From: Chromatiales bacterium (ex Bugula neritina AB1)
GTDB taxonomy: Bacteria > Pseudomonadota > Gammaproteobacteria > Granulosicoccales > Granulosicoccaceae
DNA length: 35,740 nt
Reading direction: 5' to 3'
Assembly: GCA_001730015.1 (NCBI GenBank)
Contig: MDLA01000168.1
Span: 1-35,740 of the forward strand
The notes below the pieces were generated by a model. That model did not search any database. It saw nothing but the letters and a program-made list of their open reading frames with translations, and was not told the DNA's origin. The position numbers and the translations under genes are program-made. Positions within the stretch are counted from its first letter, which is position 1. Every line of letters begins with the position of its first letter. Below are positions 8,138 to 16,174 of this stretch, in pieces.

Positions 8138-9574
8138 TCAGGGGTTCAGTCCTTCTACTGATAAATCACCTGTTTCCCCGGTGAGCTTGCGCTTCCATTC
8201 ACACATGCGCTCAACCGCTGATATCATCACCGCGGCGATGTCTTTACCGGTTACTTCCTCAATTCCCTGCAAGCCCGGCGCAGAATTGATCTCCAGTAAT
8301 AACGGGCCATTCTTTGAGCGAATGATATCCACCCCCGCAACATGCAACCCCATAGAACGTGCCGCACGCACAGCAAGTTTACGTTCTTCAGGAGTCGGTC
8401 TAATACGAATTGCAGTACCGCCACGATGCATGTTTGCGCGAAATTCACCCGGCGCTGCCTGACGCTGCATAGCGGCCACAACCTTTCCCTCCACCACAAA
8501 CAGCCTCAGATCTTTGCCATCCGCCTCAGATACAAACTCTTGTACCAGCAAATTGGCATTCAGCGATTTAAATGCATTTATAACACTCTCAGCGGCTTTT
8601 CTTGTTTCAGCCAGTACCACGCCACGGCCCTGAGTTCCCTCAAGCAGCTTGATTATCAATGGCGCACCACCAACCATTTCTATTAGCTCGTCGGTGTCCA
8701 TCGGGGACGAGGCAAAACCTGTTACCGGTATATCGAGTTCTTCTTTGAGCAACAGCTGCAGCGAGTAAAGCTTGTCGCGAGAACGACTGACTGCCTGAGA
8801 AGTATTCAGCGTCGGGATACCCATACTTTCAAAATGCCGCGTCAGGGCACAGCCATAGAACGTGATAGCAGGCCGGATACGTGGAATGACGGCATCAAGA
8901 TCGTTCAATAAAATGCCACCGCGGGTATGCACTTCCGGTGTATCCGCATCAAGTTTCATATAACACTGGCGAATATCAAAAAAGCGGATATCATGGCCCC
9001 GCTCACGCCCGGCTTCTACAATTCGCTGGTTACTATAGAGATCCGGATTGCTCGCAAGCAAACCGATTTTCAAGCCGTCTTTTGAATGTTCGTGGCGAGC
9101 ATAGATTGTGGATATTTCTTTATCCGTATGAGCGCCGAGCAGGAAACTGCCGGCTGGATCAACCAGCATGCGATCCCCCATTGCCTCCCGACCCAGTAAC
9201 ATTCTGTAACCCATGTTATCCCTGTTGGCCAGGGATAAATCAATCTCCCACGAATGACCTGAGATACTAATTTCAGTTTTTATAATGAAGCGTTTTTCAG
9301 CAACCCCGCCACTATTTTTGACCGGCCGCCTGTCGTGAACCGGTGCTTCGCATCGCAACACGGTGATGCGATCATTTTGCAGCGGATGTACTTCAAATGA
9401 TACCCAACGCCGATTGCTGCGGGTGAAAGATTTAATATTCACTGCGTGCAGTGCGGACGTACGCGCACCGGAATCTACCCGTGCTTTAACTGCAGGAACA
9501 CCCAGACTGCTAAACGCACACCATTCTTCACAGCCGGCAATCAAACGCGAGCCACTTTCCAATTTTTTCTCCAC
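8138..9574 (-). CDS. rimK: RimB-RimK fusion: retropepsin-like protease domain plus ATP-grasp glutamate ligase
   Basis: A 478-residue two-domain protein. Residues about 10-155 match the RimB/PF05618 aspartic-protease-like family: VPAVKARVDSGARTSALHA carries the D-[ST]-G-A catalytic motif, followed later by MLLGREAM. Residues about 165-455 are a RimK-type ATP-grasp: GIPTLNTSQAVSRSRDKL, PLIIKLLEGTQGRGVVLAET, LLVQEFV, GKDLRLFVV, and the metal-binding GPLLLEINSAPGLQGIE. RimK adds glutamates to the C-terminus of ribosomal protein S6, and separate RimB can trim them. Here writer and trimmer may be one polypeptide. The start is GTG at 9574; a TTG at 9562, six bases after GGAG, is an alternative. ATP-grasp members vary in acceptor, so S6 as target is inferred. 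Confidence 0.88.
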   Translation of the reverse strand: MEKKLESGSRLIAGCEEWCAFSSLGVPAVKARVDSGARTSALHAVNIKSFTRSNRRWVSFEVHPLQNDRITVLRCEAPVHDRRPVKNSGGVAEKRFIIKTEISISGHSWEIDLSLANRDNMGYRMLLGREAMGDRMLVDPAGSFLLGAHTDKEISTIYARHEHSKDGLKIGLLASNPDLYSNQRIVEAGRERGHDIRFFDIRQCYMKLDADTPEVHTRGGILLNDLDAVIPRIRPAITFYGCALTRHFESMGIPTLNTSQAVSRSRDKLYSLQLLLKEELDIPVTGFASSPMDTDELIEMVGGAPLIIKLLEGTQGRGVVLAETRKAAESVINAFKSLNANLLVQEFVSEADGKDLRLFVVEGKVVAAMQRQAAPGEFRANMHRGGTAIRIRPTPEERKLAVRAARSMGLHVAGVDIIRSKNGPLLLEINSAPGLQGIEEVTGKDIAAVMISAVERMCEWKRKLTGETGDLSVEGLNP

Positions 9575-9731
9575 AAACTGCTGTAATCAAAAACATAACC
9601 AGACTGCAAAGTGTTCCAGTTTCAGGTTACTGTTGCAAGCGTATAAAGCGCCTGAAAAAGCGTTACAGCTGCCAGATCATTCAGCACATTCGCTCTGATA
9701 TAGAGAAAACTTAAAGTAGCGTACCCACAAA

Positions 9732-11312
9732 CTAAAAATCAGTTTTGACGCCACCCTCGACCTTGCGCCTGCTGACAAAATCATCGAGCTCACTGCGAAT
9801 TGCGCTGTCCATCGGCGGGGCTGTGAAATCGGCTAGTCGTTGCTTCCAGATGCGATTGGCTTTTTGCATGGCATCAGGCGAACCCGCCTCCTGCCAGCTT
9901 TCAAAATTGCGCCAGTCACTGAGGACCGGTGCATAGAATGCATCTTTATACCGCTCCTGTGTATGCGCTGTACCGAAAAAATGCCCGCCCGGACCAACGT
10001 CTTCTATAGCATGCAATGCGAGTTCATCTGCGGAGAAATCCATTGGCGCAAGAAATTCGGCCACCATCTGCAGGAGATCAATATCGAGTATCAGTTTTTC
10101 GTAGGAGCAGCACAAACCGCCTTCCATCCAGCCGGCTCCGTGCATCAGCAGGTGTCCTCCACCATTGATCGCTCCCCACAACGAGAAAACCGACTCATAG
10201 GCCGCTTGTGCATCAACCGTATTAGCAGCGCACACGTTAGATGTGCGATACGGTACGTTGTAGCGCCGGGCCAGCTGGCCGCCGATATGCTGTGCTTTCA
10301 TATACTCGGGCGTGCCAAAAGCGGGAGCTCCCGACTGCATATCGACATTGGACGTAAACCCGCCATACATGGCCGGTGCTCCGGGGTTTACCATCTGGCT
10401 GAAGCTGATACCCGCCAGAGCTTCGGCATTTTGCAACACCAGCGCACCTGGTATGGTAACCGGAGCCATAGCACCGGAAAGCGTAAACGGCGTAATAACT
10501 ACGGGCTGATTCATCGAGGCCATATCAATGATGCCCTGCATCATGGGTATATCCAGCTGCAACGGAGAATTGGTGTTGATGATGGTGAATAACGACGGAC
10601 GCTTTTTTAGCTCATCGGTGGTCAGCCCGTGCGCTATACGAGTCATTTCTATTGCATCGACCACTCGCTCATGCCCAAGCGAATATATACAGTGCACCTT
10701 GTCTGTCAGGGTGAGGAAGTCTGAAACACACTCCAGATGTCTGACCGAGGCGTGTATATCGGTTGGCTCGACCGGGTACCCACCCAGCCCATGCAGGATA
10801 TTATGCATCTGACCCAGCTTTAAAAAATTCCGGAAATCTTCCTGATTACCGGTTCGTCTGCCATGGTCGAGACAGGAGCTATTCGGGGCGCTGGCCATAA
10901 GGCAAAAAAACAGCTCATTACCACCGACGTTTATATTGTGCGCTGGATTGCGCGAATGCAGCGTAAATCCAGCGGGTACCGAAGCCATCATTTGCAGAAT
11001 CAGATCAGGGTCGAAACGCACCTGCTGGTTGGCATCGTCCACATCAGCACCGGCCTTGCGCATGATATCGCGGGCACCCTCGTGCAATACCCTGAGGCCA
11101 TACTCGGACAGAACCTTCAGTGAGGCATGATGAATTTGCTCAACAGCTTCCTGTGAAGCCAGATCAACACTGCTAAACCCCCGATTAGGCTGGCGAAACG
11201 GTTTTTGCGTCCAGCCAGATACCGCGCCACGCTCCGGGCGACTTCGTTTGCGTCGTCGTCGCTTGCCGGTTTCAGCTGAAGCCGCCCCGATGTTGTCACT
11301 CTTTTTTGTCAT
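9732..11312 (-). CDS. MttB-superfamily (trimethylamine methyltransferase-like) corrinoid-dependent methyltransferase, non-pyrrolysine
   Basis: A 526-residue protein from the ATG at 11312; a longer in-frame reading to 11396 looks spurious. It has MttB-family features: ASLKVLSEYGLRVLHEGARDI near the N-terminus, CLDHGRRTGNQEDF, LHGLGGYPVEPTDI, NTNSPLQLD, TLSGAMAPVTIPGALVLQNA, AMYGGFTSNVDMQSG, and HDVGPGGHFFGTAHT-like (IEDVGPGGHFFGTAHTQERY) near the end. No in-frame TAG interrupts it, so it belongs to the non-Pyl branch whose known members demethylate glycine betaine, proline betaine or carnitine and pass the methyl to a corrinoid protein. No corrinoid protein or MtgA partner is visible here. The N-terminus has a strongly basic run (GKRRRRKRSRPERG) that is not part of the usual fold. 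Confidence 0.85.
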   Translation of the reverse strand: MTKKSDNIGAASAETGKRRRRKRSRPERGAVSGWTQKPFRQPNRGFSSVDLASQEAVEQIHHASLKVLSEYGLRVLHEGARDIMRKAGADVDDANQQVRFDPDLILQMMASVPAGFTLHSRNPAHNINVGGNELFFCLMASAPNSSCLDHGRRTGNQEDFRNFLKLGQMHNILHGLGGYPVEPTDIHASVRHLECVSDFLTLTDKVHCIYSLGHERVVDAIEMTRIAHGLTTDELKKRPSLFTIINTNSPLQLDIPMMQGIIDMASMNQPVVITPFTLSGAMAPVTIPGALVLQNAEALAGISFSQMVNPGAPAMYGGFTSNVDMQSGAPAFGTPEYMKAQHIGGQLARRYNVPYRTSNVCAANTVDAQAAYESVFSLWGAINGGGHLLMHGAGWMEGGLCCSYEKLILDIDLLQMVAEFLAPMDFSADELALHAIEDVGPGGHFFGTAHTQERYKDAFYAPVLSDWRNFESWQEAGSPDAMQKANRIWKQRLADFTAPPMDSAIRSELDDFVSRRKVEGGVKTDF

Positions 11313-11445
11313 GCCTGTCTCAATACGATTGTACAGCTGTAACCGATGGAACCTGTCCCGGTGCATGCGTCGCCTTTTGTTACTTACCGTATGCAATCCT
11401 TGCTAGAATTCCACTCACCAGCATCACTATTACCGAGAACCCCAG

Positions 11446-12867
11446 TTGAAATACATAAGTACCCGCGGTGGCGACGAATCGCTGACTCTTGCGCAAATCC
11501 TTACTCGCGGTACCGCAAGCAATGGCGGTTTGTTTGTACCACAGAACTGGCCGAGTGTAGATGCCAGTGAGCGCGCTAATTTACTCACAGGCGAATACGC
11601 AGAAATAGCCGGCCGGCTACTCGGGCTGTTCGGTGCCGACTCCCTGCCCGGTTTCGATGTCACCAGCGCCATCGCCAAAGCCATGGACAACTTCACCAGA
11701 CCTGTCGGTCCACCGGTGAATCAGCTCGACGATCATCTATGGACTCTGGAATTGATGCACGGCCCGACACTCGCCTTCAAGGACTTTGCCCTCGCTCCAC
11801 TTGCAGAGATCATCGATCAGACACTGGCCACTCAAGGATCGCAGGCGACCGTATTGTGTGCTACGTCCGGCGATACGGGCGCGGCAACAGTATCAGCCTT
11901 TGCCCGGCGCAACCGATTGCGTGCCGTGGTGTTATTTCCAAACGGTGGAGTCTCGGATTTTCAACGCCGGCAAATGACGACAACAGGCGCAGCTAATGTT
12001 CTGCCGGTCTGTGTAGACGGCGATTTCGACGACTGCCAGCGGATTGTCAAGGCACTGTATCGTACCCCCTCAGCCGAACGCTACGGCTACACGGCAGTAA
12101 ACTCAATCAACATGATTCGAATTCTGCTGCAGACTGCGTATTACTTTAGAAGCTCGGGTTTAATCCACAGCAGCACCGGTAATTCGGCAAACTTTATTGT
12201 ACCGACGGGAAATTTCGGCAATATCTATGCAGCATATATTGCCAGGCAGCTCGGTGCGCCGATAAATCGCCTGACCGTCACATCGAATGACAACGACGTA
12301 CTACCGCGGTTTTTCGACAGTGGTCGAATGTCTGGCCAGACTACCGTTAAAACCATTTCCCCAAGCATGGATATCCAGGTCTCCAGTAACTTCGAACGAT
12401 TGCTGTGGCATATAAAGGGACAAAACGGTGCGGCAGTTGAAACGGCACAGCTGGAACTTGAGAACAGCAGCACCTACGAACTGACAGACCCGGAAATGCA
12501 ATTGATCCGGGAAGATTTTTCCGCCCTGAAATGCTCCGAAGCTGATGCCAATGCAGCCATGCTGCATACGTGGAAAAAATACGGGAAAATAATTTGCCCC
12601 CATACCGCTACCGCCATGCACGCAGCACTACAGCTGGAGTCAGCCAGCGAAACGGGGAATGGCGCAACCAATGAGACAGTAATCGTCGAAACGGCTCATC
12701 CGGCAAAATTCGCCAAAGCCGTGGAAAATGCAATCGGCGTTGATCCGGAAAAGCCATCCAACACCGAAGCCATGCTACAGGCAACGGAACAATTGGAATA
12801 CTGTGAGGCAACAGCAGATGCCGTGCAGTCTATCATCGACAGCCGCTTCGGCCCGCAGGTCAACTAG
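11446..12867 (+). CDS. thrC: Threonine synthase
   Basis: A 473-residue PLP enzyme that converts O-phosphohomoserine to L-threonine. It opens with MKYISTRGGDESLTLAQILTRG (TTG start at 11446, with GAGAA upstream) and GGLFVPQNWP, typical of the longer bacterial ThrC class. The PLP lysine lies in GPTLAFKDFAL. Further matches are CATSGDTGAATVSAFA, VLFPNGGVSDFQRRQM, NSINMIRILLQTAYYF and PTGNFGNIYAAYIARQLG. The C-terminal VIVETAHPAKFAKAVENAIG completes the fold. It stands alone, divergent from the MttB-like gene, with no hom or thrB beside it. Confidence 0.95.
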   Translation: MKYISTRGGDESLTLAQILTRGTASNGGLFVPQNWPSVDASERANLLTGEYAEIAGRLLGLFGADSLPGFDVTSAIAKAMDNFTRPVGPPVNQLDDHLWTLELMHGPTLAFKDFALAPLAEIIDQTLATQGSQATVLCATSGDTGAATVSAFARRNRLRAVVLFPNGGVSDFQRRQMTTTGAANVLPVCVDGDFDDCQRIVKALYRTPSAERYGYTAVNSINMIRILLQTAYYFRSSGLIHSSTGNSANFIVPTGNFGNIYAAYIARQLGAPINRLTVTSNDNDVLPRFFDSGRMSGQTTVKTISPSMDIQVSSNFERLLWHIKGQNGAAVETAQLELENSSTYELTDPEMQLIREDFSALKCSEADANAAMLHTWKKYGKIICPHTATAMHAALQLESASETGNGATNETVIVETAHPAKFAKAVENAIGVDPEKPSNTEAMLQATEQLEYCEATADAVQSIIDSRFGPQVN

Positions 12868-13249
12868 CGCACTGCAACCTTTATACTCCAAAAATGAGCC
12901 GATCGAGCAAAGTACCCGTGATCCGCTGAAGTATTTTATTTAACAGTCCTCTCTATAAGCCCTGTTCGCCAAAACTACGCGCAATCAACCGGTTTTGGCA
13001 CGAGTACCAACCTCCGATTCTGAAACAAAGGGGTACAGCCGCTCACCCATTTGTCGATAGACGTTAGTGAAGCGATGCATATCCTCTTGTATTACAAGCA
13101 CTACAGAGCGAAACATCGATTCAGTGACGAAATGGACGGTGTATCGAAGTAGTTGAGCGTGTGCAGGCAATTGCGAAAACTTGCGGAATCGATTCTGAGG
13201 CACGGAACCCCGGGGCAATTGCCACTGTAAATGGCGGATTATTCAAACC
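12868..13249. other. Intergenic region between thrC and the hybrid kinase
   Basis: About 380 bases with no convincing gene. A 77-codon frame on the minus strand (12985-13218) is open but matches nothing I know. A GCCAAAAC/GTTTTGGC inverted repeat with a 16-base loop spans 12968-12999. It has no following T-run, so it is not a clear terminator. The promoter of the kinase operon should lie here; I could not pick convincing -35/-10 boxes. Confidence 0.4.
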
Positions 13250-16159
13250 ATGAAGAAACTATCAGCCAAGTTTCACCTGGCAATGGGCCTGACTTCCATT
13301 GTGACGTCGTTGCTGCTTGTCGCCACGCTGCTAGACCTTATTCCAAATCGAGAACAGGCGGTGCTCGATGGGCGCGTGGCGCTTTCTGAATCGATCGCGT
13401 CCAGCAGCACGCTGTTTCTTCGCAACAAAGATTATTCCAGTATCACCAAAAATCTGGAATTTGCACTTGAGCGCAATACAGATTTAATCGCAGCTACAAT
13501 TCGCAGACAAAATGACACCACGCCGCTCATCGTAGGAGAGGCCGCGGCGGTCACAGATGACTCAACAGAAGATGGCTCAACAGAAGCTGCCTCGACCGAA
13601 TCCCGTGTGGTGCTGCCGATTTTGCAAAACAACAAAGTCTGGGGCGAGATAATTCTGTATTTCGCCAAGCCGGATATAAGTGGAAAAATCGCGCAGTTCA
13701 AGCATTCAAAACTCTCACTCATTGCGTTTATCGGTTGCTTCAGTTTTCTGTTTTTCTATCTTTATCTGGGCAAAATGCTGAAGGCGCTGAACCCGTCGCA
13801 GGCAGTGCCAGGGCGCGTACGCTCCGCTCTGGATACACTGGCTGAAGCGCTGTTGGTGATTGACGCCAAGTCGAACGTAGTGCTTGCTAACAAGGCATTT
13901 CAGGAAATCACCGGGGAGCATTCAGATGCACTCCTGGGGCGGGCTGCCGGTTCTTTTGAATGGCATATCGGTGACCAGCATCCCACCGAAACCAGCGAAC
14001 CGGATGGCGGCGTTTTCCCTTGGCAGAACGCCATACTTCGCCGCGAGACCCAGCGCGGTGAGCCACTCTGGCTGAAAAATCAAAGCGGCAACTGGCACAA
14101 ATTTCTGGTGAACTGCTCGCCTATCCTCAATGGCAAAAAAGCCAGTGGTGTGTTGATCAGTCTTGATGATGTCACCGATCTTGAGGAAAAAGAGAAAGAG
14201 CTGCGGCTGGCACGCGATGCTGCCGAGTTGGCGAATACCGCGAAAAGTGATTTTCTGTCGAACATGAGTCACGAGATACGCACACCAATGACCGCTATTC
14301 TAGGCTTCACTGAAGTGCTGAAACGCGGTACTGGTAAATCGGATGCCAACTGGGAAAAACATCTAAATACTATATCCAGCAGCGGCAAGCACTTGCTGGA
14401 GCTGATCAATGATGTACTGGATCTGTCCAAGGTGGAATCCGGTGCGCTCGAAGTTGAAAGTATTGACTGTGCACCTCACACGGTAGCGCACGATGTTGTG
14501 CAAGTATTGCGTGTGCGGGCTGAAGAGAAAGGTATATCTATAGATATTCGAGTACCGGAAGCGCTGCCTGAGAATATTCAAAGCGATCCGTCACGGCTGC
14601 GCCAGATTATTACAAATCTGGTCGGAAACGCGATTAAATTTACCGATAGCGGCGGAGTTGAAATTATCCTGCGCACTGTCAACTCCGCTGGTAAATATCA
14701 GTACGCCATCGATGTGAAAGACAGCGGCATAGGCATGAATGACCAACAGCAGGCAGCGGTATTCAAGCCGTTCGTTCAAGCTGATTCATCAATTACGCGT
14801 CGCTTTGGAGGCACTGGCCTGGGCCTGTCGATCAGCCGTAAACTGGCTAGAGCACTGGGCGGTGATATCACGGTTCAAAGCGTATCCGGAGAAGGCACTA
14901 CTTTTACCGCTCTGATTGATACCGGTGCACTCGTCGCCGAAGACTTCCTGGCGCCCGCACAGATACTGGAATCGCTGGTTGTAGCTGATCTGGACGAGCA
15001 TTTATCGTGGGAGTTTCCTGCATCGAAACTGCTAGTCATCGATGATGCGGCAGAAAACCGCGAGCTGCTGTCACTGGTCCTTTCAGACCTCGGACTCGAT
15101 ATTGATCTGGCAGAAAACGGTGCAAAAGGTGTAGAAAAAGCTGCTGCCACTCACTACGACCTGATTCTCTCCGACATCCAAATGCCGGTTATGGACGGCT
15201 ACGAAGCAGCGAAAGCGATGAGGGACAATGGCATCGAGCAACCCATTATTGCGCTGACTGCAAACGCGATGAAAGGCTATGAGGAAGTAATTCTGCAAGC
15301 CGGGTTCTCTCACTACATGACCAAGCCCATCGACATCGATGCGCTCACCAGGCTGCTTGCAAAATTATTGAATGGCAAACCTTGTGCACAAAAGGCGGAA
15401 CCGGAAGCGGAGTTGCAAACTGCTACCCCTGAATCAAGCAACACACCGATATACAGCACACTCGCCAGTTCACCGAAACTCGGACCGGTAGTTCAAAAGT
15501 TTATAGATAAGCTGAACGAGCAATTACCCGTTATGGAAGCTGCATACGACAAAGGCGACTACGCCCGGCTGGCTGAAATGGCACACTGGCTCAAAGGTTC
15601 CGGCGGAACAGTTGGCTTCGATGCGTTATCTGCACCCGCAAAATCACTTGAGAATCATGCAAAGGCATCCGACAAGTCCGCGATGCAAACCGAACTGCAG
15701 GTGATTCGCGAAATAGCCACCAGACTGTGTTGCAGCGTGCCCCCTTCCACAGAATTAAACGAAAGAAGTTCACCCGTGCCAGAGCCTGCCACTAAAGAAT
15801 CCACAATTAGGGCCGTAGACTTTGTAGAAAGCAGTTTACTACGCCGTGATTCTTCGTTTAGGCCGATTGTTTTAAAGTTTCTACCGCGACTAAAAGAAAA
15901 GCTGGATGCAATGGATACCGCTTTGGCAGAGGAAGACTACGACGAGTTAGCTCAACTCGCACATTGGCTTAAAGGCTCTGGTGGCACTGTAGGCTTCGAG
16001 ATTTTCACTAAACCCTCAGCAGAAATGGAGATAAGCGCAAAAAAGAAGGATGAAAGGAACATCACTCGACTCATGACTGTAATTAAAGAGTATGCGGATC
16101 GCATTGTAATTCCAGGGAATGATAATGAAGCTCCGGCAACACTCAAAAATTCGGCGTAG
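13250..16159 (+). CDS. Membrane hybrid sensor histidine kinase with PAS, REC and two tandem HPt domains
   Basis: A 969-residue protein. Two membrane segments (about 10-32 and 154-174) flank a periplasmic sensor region containing an acidic low-complexity run at about 103-119 (TDDSTEDGSTEAASTES). A PAS domain follows at about 190-310 (LVIDAKSNVVLANKAFQEIT). Then HisKA with H341 (SNMSHEIRTPM), an HATPase with N, G1 and G2 boxes (NLVGNAIKF, DSGIGM, GGTGLGLSIS), and a REC domain with D642 (LILSDIQMPVMDG, TKPID). The C-terminus has two HPt domains with near-identical signatures, AHWLKGSGGTVGF, at H779 and H905. The layout resembles BarA/TorS-type phosphorelay kinases, but a doubled HPt is unusual. 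The downstream REC-GGDEF-EAL gene starts 15 bases after its stop and is the likely partner. The signal is unknown. Confidence 0.93.
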   Translation: MKKLSAKFHLAMGLTSIVTSLLLVATLLDLIPNREQAVLDGRVALSESIASSSTLFLRNKDYSSITKNLEFALERNTDLIAATIRRQNDTTPLIVGEAAAVTDDSTEDGSTEAASTESRVVLPILQNNKVWGEIILYFAKPDISGKIAQFKHSKLSLIAFIGCFSFLFFYLYLGKMLKALNPSQAVPGRVRSALDTLAEALLVIDAKSNVVLANKAFQEITGEHSDALLGRAAGSFEWHIGDQHPTETSEPDGGVFPWQNAILRRETQRGEPLWLKNQSGNWHKFLVNCSPILNGKKASGVLISLDDVTDLEEKEKELRLARDAAELANTAKSDFLSNMSHEIRTPMTAILGFTEVLKRGTGKSDANWEKHLNTISSSGKHLLELINDVLDLSKVESGALEVESIDCAPHTVAHDVVQVLRVRAEEKGISIDIRVPEALPENIQSDPSRLRQIITNLVGNAIKFTDSGGVEIILRTVNSAGKYQYAIDVKDSGIGMNDQQQAAVFKPFVQADSSITRRFGGTGLGLSISRKLARALGGDITVQSVSGEGTTFTALIDTGALVAEDFLAPAQILESLVVADLDEHLSWEFPASKLLVIDDAAENRELLSLVLSDLGLDIDLAENGAKGVEKAAATHYDLILSDIQMPVMDGYEAAKAMRDNGIEQPIIALTANAMKGYEEVILQAGFSHYMTKPIDIDALTRLLAKLLNGKPCAQKAEPEAELQTATPESSNTPIYSTLASSPKLGPVVQKFIDKLNEQLPVMEAAYDKGDYARLAEMAHWLKGSGGTVGFDALSAPAKSLENHAKASDKSAMQTELQVIREIATRLCCSVPPSTELNERSSPVPEPATKESTIRAVDFVESSLLRRDSSFRPIVLKFLPRLKEKLDAMDTALAEEDYDELAQLAHWLKGSGGTVGFEIFTKPSAEMEISAKKKDERNITRLMTVIKEYADRIVIPGNDNEAPATLKNSA

Positions 16160-16174
16160 GCAACCAGAGACAGT

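Noticed and set aside
9732..11312. Possible pyrrolysine (in-frame amber) in the MttB-like gene
   Set aside because: The frame is continuous without an internal TAG, so it is a non-Pyl homologue.
12968..12999. GCCAAAAC/GTTTTGGC hairpin after thrC
   Set aside because: 16-base loop and no T-run, so not a supported terminator.
12985..13218. 77-codon minus-strand frame upstream of the kinase
   Set aside because: No family, no convincing ribosome site; kept only as part of the intergenic description.
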